A DNA stretch of 64,000 nt from Isoetes taiwanensis (GCA_021234155.1 JAJEKV010000041.1:11482689-11546688), one strand, 5' to 3'; counted from the stretch's first letter, positions 1 through 12,146 are shown. Notes: generated by a model not told the origin, from the letters alone. Numbers and translations are program-made.

Positions 1-284
1 CTTTGAGGGCCGGATCTTGCAACCCCGTGATCCTACCAGGCAAAGATAACTTAGCCACCTTCCACCAGAACAAATGTTTCTCAAGACCTTTAATGATCTC
101 ATCCCAAGCACATGAGGCAGAAACATGCACCTCCACGGGAATGCCCAAAAGCTTTGTGGGTTGACCATGAGGAAGCACCTCCAGGGGTAGCCAAGAATAC
201 AAGAGGGAACAGCGCTATCCAGTGTCCATAGAGCAGTGCACTTTCTCCAACCTACAAGAACTCCAGAGGCCAGGGAGGAAGTAT

Positions 285-2040
285 CTAGGAGCAACTTAGC
301 ATTATGGAGGTTTTCATCATTGGCCATAAGAAAAAGGAAAGTGTCATCAGCATACTGATTACACACCTCCTGAGAACCATCCAACATGGGCAGACCCTGG
401 ATGACATCTTCTCGAGCTGCAACATCAAAGAGTTGAGACAACACTTCTGCATCAATAGTGAAGAGCACGGGCGCCAAAGGACAACCCTGTCGGATCCCCC
501 GACCAACAGTAAAGATTTGGGATGGCTTCATAACATCACGGGTGAATGCCTCTCCAAATCTAAAGCAAGAAGGCATTTCTCCAAAAATACCCAATCCACA
601 CTGTCATAAGCTTTAGCAAAGTCTAGTTTGAGGAACACCACTTGATGACCCTGCAAGTGAGCCCAATACATGCCGCTGTGTGCATGGAATAGATTACTAC
701 TCCTATATTTTAGTGTAGCCAAAATAGGTTTGGCTAAATTACCCTCAAATTGGAGCTCGAAGTTTCTAGCATTTGGCTAAACTAGATGATTTTTCCCCAT
801 CACAGTTTCTTGGCTTTGGCTAAACTTTCAAAAAACGGGGAGGCAAATATTAGCCATCACATTATGCTAATTTTAAGAAGTCCAAGACTTTGGACAAAGA
901 GATTGAACTTATCGTTATTACAATGTAATTTAATATGGAGAAAGTAAATGGCAATAGCATAAATGACAGAATTACAATCATTGTTAAAACTTTCTTGATA
1001 CAAAGAAGCAACAAAGACATAAACATACATGAACATGTTCAAAAAAAAAAAAGAGGGTACATTGTTCCTTCTAAATACGATAAACTCTGCGAATACTTTA
1101 ATTTCATAGCTAAAACAAGAAAAAATAAATTAAAAAAAAAAAAGCAAAAAAAATTGAACCCTACTTGGTGATTTTTTAAAGTCCGTACAGATCTTGGTGT
1201 CAGCTTGTAGGCTAATCTACCCACTTTTTCAAGCCCTCTCTTTCTTAGATTTAGCTAATCGATGTTCTGGTGGAGTTGTCTAAAGGTGGAGATTTGGCTA
1301 TTCAACCTAGAAGCCCGCTTAGGTGGCAAAAAAATTGGGCTAAATATTTATTTTTTTTGGCATTTTTTCTCATTTAGTTTAGCCAATTTTCTTGGAAAAT
1401 AAGCTACAAAATAGCCATTTGACTAACCTTAGCCGTTATTTTATTCCATGCTCGTATGCAGCCGTAATATTGTTCAAGATGCATCGACCAGGGAGAAAGC
1501 CAGACTGTGTAGAAGAAATTGATTCGGCTAAGATGTTGCGTACCTTGTCAGCCAGGGCTTTAGCAAATATTTTGTAGACAGATGAGAGCAAGGTGATAGG
1601 ACGCCAGTCAGAAATGGATCTAGGCTCTTTGCACTTTGGAATGAGAGATATGCATCCAATGTTGAGGATCTTATCTAAGCTTTGCGAATGCTGAAAGTCA
1701 CAAAAAGCAGCATAGACATCATTGTTGAGCCAAGGCCAACAAGCTTGAAAGAACTCAATAGGGAAGCCGTCAAGACCAGGAAGGACACTTATCATGCTTG
1801 AAATGAAACACAGCCTCCTTCAAGTTCTCTCTTGTGATATTCGATTCAAGTAATCTCCTTTTCTCAGCAGAAATAATTGGATGTATCTTAGACAACACAA
1901 CAGTCTGCATATCCTCCTGGAATGGCATGGGGTGCTGAGCAAAGAAGGAAGAGAAATGATCAAAAAGATATTGCTTGAGTTGCACTGGATCAGAGATGAG
2001 AGAGCCATCAGGAAGCTGGAGGGAGTGGATAGATGTTGCC
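285..2040 (-). pseudogene. LINE reverse transcriptase, split by an insertion
   Basis: The upstream part (1436-2040) contains GLDGFPIEFFQ, SLIPKCKEPRSISDWRPI and the QSGFLPGRCI block, all hallmarks of plant L1 reverse transcriptases. The downstream part (285-690) contains VVFLKLDFAKAYDSVDW followed by the YADD active site. Between them, about 745 bp of AT-rich DNA interrupts the frame right after AAYEHGI. At least two frameshifts occur in the downstream part. The copy is dead and would depend on an intact relative to move. Confidence 0.88.
693..1437. mobile_element. AT-rich insertion inside the LINE RT, probably a non-autonomous element
   Basis: This segment interrupts continuous LINE coding. 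It is AT-rich and carries repeated words such as TTGGCTAAA in both orientations near both ends (for example 730-740, 763-790, 1365-1390). That suggests a non-autonomous DNA element with poor terminal inverted repeats. I could not define exact termini or a target duplication. It holds no coding region I recognise; purine runs near 1040-1150 give only spurious frames. Confidence 0.5.
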
Positions 2041-2901
2041 TACCTTCTCCTTTTGGATGCTGCGAAGAAAAAGCGAGTACACCTATCCCCATCTTTGAAC
2101 CATTGCAAACCCTGGATCACTCGAGCATGCCGAACCTGCTCTTTTTCCAGCAGTTTAATTTGCGAAAGGACTATCTTATCTCTGGCCCCATCAGAGGGAA
2201 CATGAGAACGACAAGTTGCAAGTTCACCATACAATGCAGAAAGTTGCTCTCTTGTCTCTAATGCTCGAACCCTGCCCCATTCCTTAGCGAGAGACTTAAC
2301 AGCAGAAAGAGCCGCAACTAAACCAGCCATGCCTCTTCTAGAGGAAAATGCTTGGGTCCAAGCATGATGACAGCGAGTTTGAAAGTCCACATTCTCTAAG
2401 AACGTGACATTAAACTTGAAATAAGTTCTGGTTGGTCTACGACAATTAGCCACATTGCAGGAGAAAAGTTGGGGATGGTGATCCGAGATAGAACCATCCA
2501 AAAGGTTATGCCCACGAAAATTCGAGAGATCATGAGCCACATGAGCATTGAAATACTCTATCCAACCATTACACCAGGTAAAAGATGAATCACCCTCAAT
2601 TTCTGTAAGCTGACAGTCATGAAGGAGGCGCACCCACTGCTCACATTCAAAACCTTGCACCACTGCTGACCCCCTTCCGCTCCTGTCAGTCTCAAGTTCA
2701 ACCATGTTGAAATCACCTACTAACAACCAAGCTACATCATGGCCAAGCCTACATTCTTTTCAATGCAGCCCATAAAGCCCCTCTTTGACCTGGTCTATTG
2801 CGCGCATAAATGTTAACCAAACCCCATTCTCGACGTTGATCCTTCCATGTGACAATAATCCATCATCCAAAGGCATCTGTCGTTGTGAAAGTGACATTGA
2901 T
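2040..2901 (-). pseudogene. LINE endonuclease domain (APE type) and linker
   Basis: The frame holds the plant L1 endonuclease signatures: a block ending WGLVNIYARN near 2800, then LVGDFNMVE (about 2700-2726) and the SDHHP motif (about 2480-2495), which carries a conserved catalytic histidine of exonuclease-endonuclease-phosphatase enzymes. The domain would nick target DNA to prime reverse transcription. Downstream residues form the charged linker that leads into the RT. The block near 2800 and the LVGDFNMVE part are in different frames, so at least one frameshift is present, and the 5' start is missing. The family call is firm; no activity is expected. Confidence 0.85.
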
Positions 2902-5270
2902 TGTGACGTCCACTACTCATATACGGTGCACTCACCGTATACAAACATGAGTTCATCCCCCATACCAGCTTCATACTGATACAGGGCCCTCCATGTATCA
3001 CTGCAACCTTGATGAGTTCCAGTGGGAAGAATGAAGGGGTCATTTTACCCTGTCTCCCTCAGGGCCTACCTAGCTGCGGAAGCGTAAACATACATGTCAG
3101 TATACAATATCACCACACAGCCACCTCGAAGGGTGGCTCATCCATATCTGCATAGACAAAGATCAGCACATCACATATGGGGTTCCTACCCAAGGCTCAG
3201 ACCCGTGAAATGGCCCGGCGGCTTGGGTCTCGAGTTCATTGGCATAATTCATGGCAATGGATTTGGCTGGCATGAGAACATGGCTTAGGGTAGTCCACTC
3301 CATCCGCCCCTCCCATTGCACACTTTGCGGTAGGTTGAAGAGTGTTGGGACGACTATAGCCAGCCGGATGCATAGCCAAGGGGCTATTCACGGGTTGCAT
3401 CTCCCGATTCGATGGGGCGTGTAGGGATCGCCTCCCTCCGAGATCTACATGCTGACTCAAGGTGACTAGAGGGCCACCGCCCTTATTCGACTTGAACCCA
3501 ATGGAGAGTGACGCATCACTCCACGGGTGTCGAGCCCATGCCTTACCCACACTCAGTGGCAAGCCATTAGACCTAGTCCACGGTGATCCCGGTAGACTTT
3601 ACACACCGGGGGATCGTTCAAGAGTCGAAACGAACCTCCTTATGAGCCGATCTGGCCCCTTCACCCACAACCAGGTATGGTTCTTGTACACAGGCCGAAT
3701 TTACAGTGTGCTAAGGAGGCTAACTAGGAGCATCAACTACTAGGCTTTAGGGCCTCTACCCCCCTTCCCAATACAATGAGTTCACAGAGATACAACATCC
3801 ATATGCATCACAGAAGAACTAAAGAACTAGATCTAATCTATATCATAGAGTTAGGTTCTTTAGTTAGAGCTTAGTATCTGGGGATCTAAATGGCTGCTAT
3901 GGGCAATTTAATAGGCTAAACCTACTGATTCAATGACTGGAAGACGGTTTAGGCTATTAAATTGACTAAATACCTGATCCTTGGCTCGCTCCTCCTGCTC
4001 TGAACTCGGCCATCCTGCTAAACTGCTAGAAGATGAAGCTAGAAAGGGAAACTAACGAGCTAGATCGCTCAGACAGAGTCGGGGAGGCGGTTTTGACTCC
4101 TGGAACAAGCAAAACAGAGCCCTAAAATGGCATGAACAAAAAATAGCAAGTTAGGGTTTCTCTTACCTAAATAGACAAGGGTTTAGGGCTAGGATTTCCA
4201 ATTACCCCTTTTAGCATGTGGGATAATTGGTGTGGCCCAACTTGCCTTTATTAAGTGGCATAAAGTGTCCACATGGGAAAATGTGCACCTAGATAAATGT
4301 GCACATTGGTAAATGTGCACATTAGTAAATGCACACACCTTGCAAGTTGCCCCCCTAGGGGCTACCCGCTTGGCTACACGTCAGTCGGGGTGGCGTGTAC
4401 GCGTGACGAGGCAGTACAGTATACGTCCTGGGACTGTATACTGTGTTGGAACGTTCTCCCCACTTTGAAATGATGCTGTCCGCAGCATCGTGATACTTAC
4501 ACATTTATTAAGATTACCTTAAGGTAATATTTTTAGAACATTATTACGCCATTACCTTATGAAATAACTTATCAATTCATAACGTCATTAAAACAAGTTA
4601 CTCAATAGTTTCACTTATCACAACATTTTAGTTTATCAAAATTTTAACATTTCATATACAATTATCCTTCGAGGTACTCTTCATTCCTTGCAACACATTC
4701 CAACAAAATTTGTGTTGCAAGTCTTCGTAGCTCGACCTCCCTGCCCTCCGGAGCGCTCTATTGGCCTGCAGGTTGACACTACGTTAGTACCATTTTAATT
4801 ATTAATAAATTCTGGTTATAAGGGAACCACCCCATCTATCTACATGAATGCATGGCTAATCTCCCGGCGTAGGAAGAGGATGCTTCTTCCATCGTGGCCG
4901 TGGAGACAGCACCCTATAATGCCTATATGGCGCTCATGCCTACACCTTTAGTTGCCCAGCGTGGAGGATAGGGTCCTTCCCGTATATGGGGCGTGAAGGA
5001 TAGGGTCCTCCCCGTAGGCATTGACTAGAGGTGCTTTTCCTATTAATGCATTCCTGAAATGACCTCTTATCTCTCGAGGTCGTCTACTTCCGTGGGACAG
5101 AAGTAGACTTTTTAATCTACCTTCCACTCATCCAAGCGGAACCGCGGCCATGCCTACATTGACATTACACCACGTCCTAGAGATCACCGTAGCGGTCTCA
5201 TCATCGGTAACAACGCATGCAACCCATACCAAGCATAGGTTGCATGCTTAGATTAATCTTAACTATACAA
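2902..5270 (-). repeat. 3' LTR of the chromovirus
   Basis: A long non-coding stretch lies between the chromodomain stop and the LINE boundary. It ends (minus strand) in GACGTCACA, the same terminus as the other chromovirus LTRs here. Parts of it, such as the GGGGGGTAGAGGCCCTA block near 3760 and ATTCGGCCTGTG near 3700, match the LTR at 30290-42874 at moderate divergence. The inner boundary near 5270 is approximate. It contains a 29-bp palindrome at 4416-4444. No partner LTR is found in the window. Confidence 0.75.
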
Positions 5271-5279
5271 GAAATTAAT

Positions 5280-5480
5280 CTACACACAAATCGACATGCC
5301 TGAGCCGATTTCTTCGGAGATGACTTTGTCGTCCCATTGCTCCATAAACTGAGGGTACTGCTTTAATAGATCCTTCTTAAGTACCCATGTCGCGTCTTCC
5401 ATCGGCAAGTGTTTCCACTTGACCAAATATTGGAGAAACTCCGATCTCCTTGTTTTCTTGAAGGCTTTATCAAGAATCAA
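5280..5480 (-). pseudogene. Integrase C-terminal chromodomain
   Basis: The frame reads through LVKWKHLPMEDATW and a downstream region of alternating acidic and aromatic residues ending KQYPQF, which is the chromodomain consensus of plant chromoviruses. In this family the domain is fused to the integrase and can steer insertion to chromatin with particular histone H3 methylation. It follows the integrase on the same strand after a frame break. The stop is close to the start of the 3' LTR, as expected. Confidence 0.88.
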
Positions 5481-5599
5481 TTCTGGAACTATTTCTCAGC
5501 TGCTCTTCTGTCATTTCCAACAACATTGGAGTGTCCAAGCCTTCGTCTGAATTTGGAGTATGTTTCTTCAACAAACTCACGTGGAAGACTTTATGAATC

Positions 5600-6545
5600 T
5601 TTAGGTGTGCTGGGAGGTCCAACTTGTAGGATTGATTACCTACCCTCCGACTATTTCAAGGGTCCAGCCCACCTTGGAGCAAGCTTCTTACAATTTTCGG
5701 CGGGAGCTTCACCGCTTCACTTTGATCTTGAGCCATACGCCGCCGCCAACTTGGAACTCTCTCTCTCGTCCGATGCTTGTTTGCCGATGCTCTTTTGTCG
5801 ACTCTTTGCTGCGAGAAGATATCCTCGAACCTCTTTCCACCACCGCCTGCATGTCGGCCAACATTTGTTCGAAACCTCTACCTTTGACACGGATTGTGCC
5901 AAGTGTCCGAGTTAGGCATTGGTAGCCGTAGTTGATCATAAACGCCGACATTTGGGATGATTCCTGCTTGGTTCTATTATACGCAAACTCCACCAAGTGA
6001 ATAAATTCTTCCCACATACCCTGCTTGTTCCAGACATAGTTTCGGAGCATATCCTCCAAAATTCTATTGGTTCGCTCCGTTTGCCCATCCGTCGAGGATG
6101 ATAGGCCGTGCTCATGGATAGCTTCGCCCTCGAATCAAGTTGAAGAGGGTCCGCCAAAGGCACCGATGAACTTCGGATCGGGTGGGAGATGATCTCCCCT
6201 TGGCATACCATGGAGCCTGAAGATTTCTTTGTTGAAGAGCTTTGCTGTATCCATAGCTGTGTCCGTGGTCCTGCAAGGCACAAAATGTGCCATCTTCGAC
6301 AACTTGTCGACCACGACCATCAAGGCATCCTTCCCTCTTACTGTCCTTGGAAGCCCTGTTATGAAGTCTATGCTGATGACCTCCCACTTAGCGGTCGGCA
6401 CCGCTAATGATTCCAATGCCCCTAGAATTCGAAGCTGCTCTGCCTTCGTCTGCTGACATAGCTGATATTCCTTGATGTAGCGAGCTACCTGCTTCTTCAT
6501 TCCTAGCCAATAATAGCTGCTGCGCACTTTGAAACATGTCTTCAT
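5600..6545 (-). pseudogene. Ty3/gypsy integrase
   Basis: Several short frames together give a gypsy integrase. They show the tail of the zinc-binding H2C2 module (CQQTKAEQ), the catalytic core opening VISIDFITGLPR with its aspartate, the VDKLSKMAHFVPC block, and a C-terminal VWLKIKVKR segment. The protein would join element cDNA to the chromosome. At least three frameshifts break it (near 5900, 6060 and 6140). It sits between RNase H and the chromodomain, the standard order. Confidence 0.9.
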
Positions 6546-6602
6546 AAATCCCGTGATGGCCAGCTATTTATTGATTGTAGGTGTCGTGGAGAATCAACTT
6601 CC

Positions 6603-7172
6603 TTACACCTGATGATTCGGGCACGCACAACTTGTCTTTATGGTATAACAGGTTGCCTTCCTTCTTATAATGTTTGAAGGCTTCCCGCTCCTTATCTGTT
6701 CTAGCCTAGAGAGGCTTCCCCATACTTCCTTGAAATCACTATCCAATGGCAATGTCTCCTCAATTTTCTTATCAAACTCACTCGAAAGAGTTGATATAGC
6801 ATTACAATGCGTTCTCGTCCCGAATGGTCTCCTGGAGAGGGCATCTGCAACCACATTAAGCTTGCCGGGCTTATACACTATGTCAAAATCATATTCCTCA
6901 AGGAATTCCATCCACCTCCTTTGCCTTAGGTTGATGAGTGGTTGGGTAAAGATATATCGAAGGCTCTGGTGATCAGTATCCAACTGAAACTTCCTTCCCA
7001 GCAAATAATGCCTCCAAATCCTTAGTGCCCTGACAATAGCTAGCAACTCCTGGTCATGGGTCGGGTAGCGCGTCTCGGCGTCGTTCATCTTCCGGGAATC
7101 ATATGCTACTACTCGCTCTTCTGCACCGAAACCCTTTGCATCTGTTGCTATCTTACTTGCGTTTGTCGCCAC
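6603..7172 (-). pseudogene. Ty3/gypsy RNase H domain
   Basis: This is the best-preserved frame of the element. It contains VVAYDSRKMNDAETRYPTHD, the LLGRKFQLDTDHQSL block and RRWMEFLEEYDFDIVYKPG, ending in NVVADALSRRP, all diagnostic of gypsy RNase H. The enzyme removes the RNA strand during reverse transcription. It continues the reverse transcriptase reading to its right. The upstream join is frameshifted. Confidence 0.93.
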
Positions 7173-7199
7173 AAGCTTGTCTTTCTCACGGAGTGCAGC

Positions 7200-8045
7200 G
7201 AGGGGTCAAGGCCGAGGCGGTTGTCAAAGCTTCTTTCAACAATTCAAACCACAGCGGGCTTTCTTATGCCAATGATCTGCCCAATCTTTTCACCTTTTCG
7301 CCCTCGTCAAGTCCGTTAAAGCTGGCTGCTATCTTTATGAAGTTCTTCACAAACTTCTTCAGAGTACCCTGCTAGGCCAGAAAACTTCCCGACCTCATGG
7401 ACATTCGCCGATCGCCAGGCCATTGAATCTTTGCTTCAATCTTGGCGGGATCCGTCGAGATTCATACGCTGAGATCACATGACCCGGGTATTCCACCTTC
7501 TCCGTTCGCGAAGTGGCGCCGACAACTTGGCGCATAACCTGGGTGCCTCTTCAACTTCTCAAGCACTCTCCTTGGGTGTTATACGTGCTCTTCAAGGGAT
7601 CACGATACACCAAAATGTGTCAATAAATACTATCACAAAGGTGTCCAAGAACTCCTCGAAGATGATTCGCTCATGAGCCTCATGAACATTTGTCGGCCGC
7701 TCGATAAGCGAAAAGGCATTACCAGGAATTCATAGTGCCCATACTGCGTTCCGGCAGGGTTTTATGGATGTCTTCTTCCTTTATCCTGATCGATGATAGC
7801 GACCTTAAGTCAATTTTGGAGAAGACTTTTGCTCCTTGGAGCTGGTCCATCAAGTCATCCGATCTGGGAAGCGCATACTTATTCTTGATGGTGTGCTTAT
7901 TCAACTGCCTATAATCTATGCACATCCTCAAGCTGCCATCCTTCTTCTTCACAAACGAGAATGGGTGCCCCAAATGGTGAGACACTAGGCCTAATGAAGC
8001 CTAGGTGAGCAACTCGCGAATTGCTTCTTTAGTCTGTCGGCCCTC
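7200..8045 (-). pseudogene. Ty3/gypsy reverse transcriptase, heavily frameshifted
   Basis: The clearest part (7719-7985) reads [19 protein letters not shown] followed by [15 protein letters not shown] and VFSKIDL, the N-terminal signature of gypsy reverse transcriptases. From there to 7200 only short broken frames remain, and I could not place an uninterrupted catalytic YxDD box. The frame density is much worse than in the adjacent RNase H, so decay or sequence error is uneven along the element. Confidence 0.88.
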
Positions 8046-8119
8046 GTCGTCATTACGTATGGAGCCTTGCTCGCTTGGGCTAAACCGTTCGGTTGAGTGT
8101 ATCTCACACTTTCGACTCC

Positions 8120-8560
8120 TCAGAAGAGGGGGAGGTGCTCGATCTCATCCGGGAAGAGATCGTGGAACTCCGTGATCAACTTAGCTATTTGCTTGGGCAA
8201 CTTGCTGAGCACCTTATCTTCCTTGCTTTCTTCTGCTTCAGGCTTTTCGATCTCAAGCTTGAAGATATAAGCCACCTGCTCGCTCTTTATGCATTTGAGC
8301 AGCCGTTTACTAGACATACACTTTGCATGATGGGAACAACTTCTTTTACCAGGTGATCTCAATGATCTTGCCGTCGGGCGTTGTGAGGGTCACCTTCCGC
8401 TTTCCACAATCAATGATGGCCCTGCTGGTCCAAGATACTCCATTCCTATGATCAAGTCATACTTCCCGACCTACTTACGCCCCTATCCGGATATTAATCC
8501 TGGCAAGTCGATGTCGAAGTTTATTCTCTTGCAAATGCGCCTTCTTTGCTCCCTTTGCTA
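8120..8560 (-). pseudogene. Protease region and protease-RT linker
   Basis: The segment near 8395-8460 reads YDLIIGMEYLGPAG followed by a near match to the usual VIxGxxxxGP...IxxxxxxV pattern of the gypsy retropepsin C-terminal half. The frame at 8120-8362 ends LITEFHDLFPDEIEHLP, which is the typical linker immediately before the RT. The catalytic D-S/T-G triad upstream is not readable. Frames are broken. Confidence 0.65.
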
Positions 8561-9268
8561 AGACTACGGGCCTTGGCTTTGACTTCAATGGTTTCAACTT
8601 CAACATCTCTACCATTCTTGGGGACTTAAAGTTGTGGCTACTTCGAGTCTATAGGGACTATGAAGGACTTGGCCTTGGCCTTCCCTATTGTGGACATTAC
8701 CTTATCTCGATTCTCTCGCTTGTTCCAGATCTATGGCGGCAAAATGTGACATTCACCACGAATATAGTCGCGGGCTGCCTGGCCGCCGTCGGGACGGAGT
8801 GTCCCATCCGCCTAACTACGCTGGGCCAAGGCTCATGGCCGAAGGGGCGATTCGGCTGTCCGTGGGCTCGGCTAGAAGCACACAGAAGCAAAGCTGCTTT
8901 TCTATGCACTCCGCCTCTTCTCCTTGGGCATTGCTTGCAAAAGGACCTTGTTTGCTTTGGAGTAGTTTGACCCCTCCTACTTGTCCTTGAAGGACACCCG
9001 GGCTTCCTCCCGCTGCTTTCCATGGTTGCCACTATATGGGGCTTTAGCCGACTCGGGCCGGCTGCTCTAGGGCTATAACTCCCTCGTTGCCTTGCCTTTA
9101 TCCCGTAGTGATACTGCCGCCTCTTCCTTCCATTTGCTCGAGGCCCGTTCCTTGCAAGCTTATTGCCTTGGACTCGCTCGACACCGCCTTGGGGTTTATT
9201 GCCTTACAAGCTTATGTATCTCCTCATTCAATCCTTCAATATAGCTCTCCACTTTGCGTACTTTTCAC

Positions 9269-10048
9269 TCAACTTTTATAAAGCCTTAGTCTCATGAATT
9301 CCCTCAGTATATTTCTGGACTGATTTGTTTCCTTTGCCGCAACTTTGTAGAATTGTCGCATCATGTTGGACTTGTGTTCCCTTGGGACGTAATGGCGCTT
9401 GAAAGCCTTAGCAAACTTTTTGAACCTGCAACCATCCCTGCTTAAGCCATGGGCCTTGGCATTGCCCTTCCACCAAATGCGTGCTGCTCCCTTCAGGTTG
9501 GCTATTGCCACCCTACCTTTGTCCTTGTCCTTCATACCATAGGCGTTACCATACTCACTCATCTCATCGAGCTAAGCCTCCGCTTCCATGCGACATTCTG
9601 CTTAGAGAATTGCTCAAGCTTCCTGGCCTTCCATACGTTTCCCAATGCTGAGTCTACCTTCTTTTGGTAATCTGAGGCCTTTGTGTCTTTGTGTCTGCCG
9701 TCTCTACGGTCCTCCACTTGTTCACCTCCTCCTCGAAATCGGTAGAGTCCGGAGCGTTTTTTGAGCTTGAGGATTCCGTCTTTGAGGGGACCTCCTTCTC
9801 TTGCTCTTCCTCTTGTCCTTTCTGCTTTCGAAGCTGATGCTTGGGTAACTTGGCCCAGGCGTTGCCCTCTGAACCAATTCCGCTTGTGTTGCTAAAGAAA
9901 GCCTTTATTTGCTCAAGGTCCGTTCTCATCGTGACATTTCCTCCTCGGGGTCATGGGGCCAAATGCCTCATCTGAGTTCCTTCTTAGGGTGTGGCCTGGG
10001 GCGGACTCTGATTTCTTCCCTACGGTTTTCGCCATTGTTGTTACTCAT
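9269..10048 (-). pseudogene. Chromovirus gag
   Basis: A plausible start codon lies at 10048 (MSNNNGENRREE). After a frameshift, a second frame from 9929 carries an acidic linker. A third frame (9269-9562) contains the retrotransposon gag core: GAARIWWKGNAK, KKFAKAFKRHYVPREHKSN and a tail ending RLYKS. The protein would form the particle that packages element RNA. It is the first classical retroelement ORF, but here it lies downstream of the histone-like block. Confidence 0.82.
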
Positions 10049-10409
10049 TGATCCCGGGCCTCTAGTTGCGCATACACAAGTAGGTCATGACTATACTGAG
10101 TTAGTTTTATTTATTCTATTGCATTATATGTGTTTGTTGGTATAGTTGTGGAACAGAATACATCAACAAAACATTTACAAAGGCAAAAGAAATTATATTT
10201 ATATTATATAATATCTTTTATACAAAGCCTCAGGGATCAAGAGTCTAACTATTCTTGAAATCGCTTGGGAGGGGGATGGGTTATCCTCAAGGAATTTCTA
10301 ACTTGGGCGTTTCACCGGCGCCCCAAGTTCGAGGATGTTGGTTGATGTCCCACCGCAAGGCTTACACCAAATCTTCTACTGCTGGTGGGGACGTGTAGGC
10401 GCGGTTCTG

Positions 10410-11801
10410 CTAGTCTTCCTGGCGGTCGGTGGGGGCCAAAAGAAAGTCGAAGATGTCAAGTGCCATCGTTCTCTTGACTAAGGCGGCATAGTCGGTGTTT
10501 GAAGCCAGCGAGCATGCCCGCCAAAGCCCGAGTGCGATGAGCATGAAAACTCCTTCTTCGCCCACGGGGCTGAATTTGCGATTGGTATTACCGCTATTCT
10601 CCCGATCCATCAGGGATAGTATATCGGCCCGACTTTGTCGTTATGCGACGTTGTTGATTGGTAGCTCCCTCGCCAAGCTCTATGTCTTCCGGCATATTCG
10701 CCGACCTCCACCTGGTGAACTCTCTCTCAGAATCCCCTGACATTGTCGATGAAACTGCCGATGTCGATCCCGCCTCTCTTCAGGGGCTGATGTCGAAGAG
10801 CTCTGCAGATCAAAATGTTCGCGGGTCTTGCCGCGGATCCCCATCCATTCTTGGATGGCATAGAACTCCTCTTCAGATGGCGGTCCCGAGCTTCCATTAT
10901 TTGCCCTCGATATTTCTTTGAGGGCTTGATGTACGAAGTCGACTCTCAGATAGGTGCTTCTCTTACCGAATCGAAGTTCAAGCTCCCGGACGATGAAATC
11001 ATCCAGACCGATTTGTTCTTTGTAGTTGGTGCAAAGACTGCGCCCGAAGTCGATACTCCCTTCCCCGTGCATTCGGGGAGGTTCTCGATGTCGTTGAGGA
11101 GTGATACTCCGGGCCGCCGATGATGATGGGGGGGCTTGTGATACCCAGCCCAAGTGGTGGAGCGATCCAGGGTCCGGGCGGCCCGCTCAAAATTCTGTAG
11201 CTCCTGCTCACGCTGGCCGCCGCTCTTCCTCTGGGTCGAGCTCGACGTAGTCCACGTCCTCCGATTCCTCGTCTTACGCTCTTCCCTTCTTGCTCTGTTG
11301 AGGCACTGCAAAAGGAGGCTGGTCTCACACCGCGAGGAAGCTATGGGGTCCACATCCATGGGAGGGATAGAGGTTTCCCCATGGGGTTTTAAAGACGCGG
11401 TGGGAAAGGAAGATTGCTAAGGCGGCGGTGTAGGAAAAGTACTTGGTCCTGTTGACTGTCAGGACCATGTAATCTGGCAACCTCTGGGCCTTGTTGGTCA
11501 GGTACTTGGCAATGTTTGGGACATCACCCAAGGCTGCTTGAAGGGATTGCCTGGGAACAAAATAGCCTGTACAAGGGGGGAGCTGCACTAGGGACGGTTC
11601 TACCCTAGCTTGGAAGTCGGACAAGACTTGTCTATATGCGGGGGTTGCGTGCAGAGTGCCTTGGACATCTATCTCTTTTCGAAAAACTTGAAAAATGGCG
11701 TTGACGTCGGTCTCAGCTGCATGGGCACTGGCGCTGTACGATCGCCTAAAGTCAGTTGTTGCCATGGATCTAGAGAGGATGGGACTAATAAATGGATGCA
11801 A
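10410..11801 (-). pseudogene. Second gene of the extra block; H2A-like histone fold at N-terminus (tentative)
   Basis: A TATA box (11878-11887) precedes candidate starts at 11801 and 11765 (MATTDFRRS). The first 100 or so residues can be laid on histone H2A: an IFQVFRKEI helix, then ATPAYRQVLSDF (H2A has GAPVYLAAVLEY), then YFVPRQSLQAALGDV before PNI (H2A has RIVPRHIQLAV, later GDV and PNI). After a frameshift near 11330 comes a charged linker. A second segment (about 10900-11050) reads RFGKRSTYLRVDFVHQALK, resembling the loop and helix 3 of H2B or H4. A third frame (10410-10610) has no clear match. The similarities are weak and found by eye; the H3 call next door makes them worth testing. 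Confidence 0.45.
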
Positions 11802-11877
11802 AAGCGCCTCAGGGAGCTGGAAAATCGCCTAGGAGGTCTGGAGCAAACTTGTAGGATGGCAAGTGAGAAATGGGAGC

Positions 11878-11887
11878 CTATTTATAG
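11878..11887 (-). promoter_or_regulatory. TATA box of the second gene
   Basis: The minus strand reads CTATAAATAG about 77 bp before the first in-frame ATG (11801) and about 113 bp before the second (11765). It resembles the CTATATATAG boxes before both H3-like frames (13953 and 43734). Each gene of the block therefore seems to have its own promoter. Confidence 0.6.
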
Positions 11888-12079
11888 ACTAGGGAAAAAC
11901 CCTAATTTTTGGGTGACTTGAAAAACTCTTGGGGTTGGGCAATTCTAGTCTATGTTGAGGTTCAAATGGGAATTGGAAGGCTAATTTGAGGATTTGAGCA
12001 TGACTGGGACTATCTAATGAACCTATTGCAACTAACTAGAGGTCAATTGGATATGGCATGGTGGAGAAAATGCTAGGAG

Positions 12080-12146
12080 GTCTCGCACGTTGCGCCCAGG
12101 TCAAGACCTAGAGTCTTGGTTTTGCTCCTGGCGCGACGTGTGAGAC
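12080..12146. repeat. Long hairpin, copy 1
   Basis: A 67-bp imperfect palindrome: GTCTCGCACGTTGCGCCCAGG pairs with CCTGGCGCGACGTGTGAGAC, and an inner stem pairs CAAGAC with GTCTTG. It lies about 190-270 bp upstream of the second gene's TATA box. A nearly identical copy begins 201 bp further on at 12281. Confidence 0.85.

Larger units (their letters stand above)
1..2901 (-). mobile_element. L1-type LINE (non-LTR retrotransposon), decayed, 5'- and 3'-incomplete
   Basis: Reading the minus strand from 2901 downwards gives an L1-like second ORF: an endonuclease domain (about 2040-2900), then the reverse transcriptase (about 1436-2040 and 285-690). The catalytic YADD motif is near 335-352. Stops and frameshifts are spread throughout. 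The 5' part is cut at 2901, exactly where the chromovirus LTR begins (TGTGACGTC at 2902), so the LTR element probably inserted into or next to the LINE. The RT is split by an AT-rich insertion at about 693-1437. The 3' end lies beyond the left edge of the window. It is non-functional as read. Confidence 0.88.
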
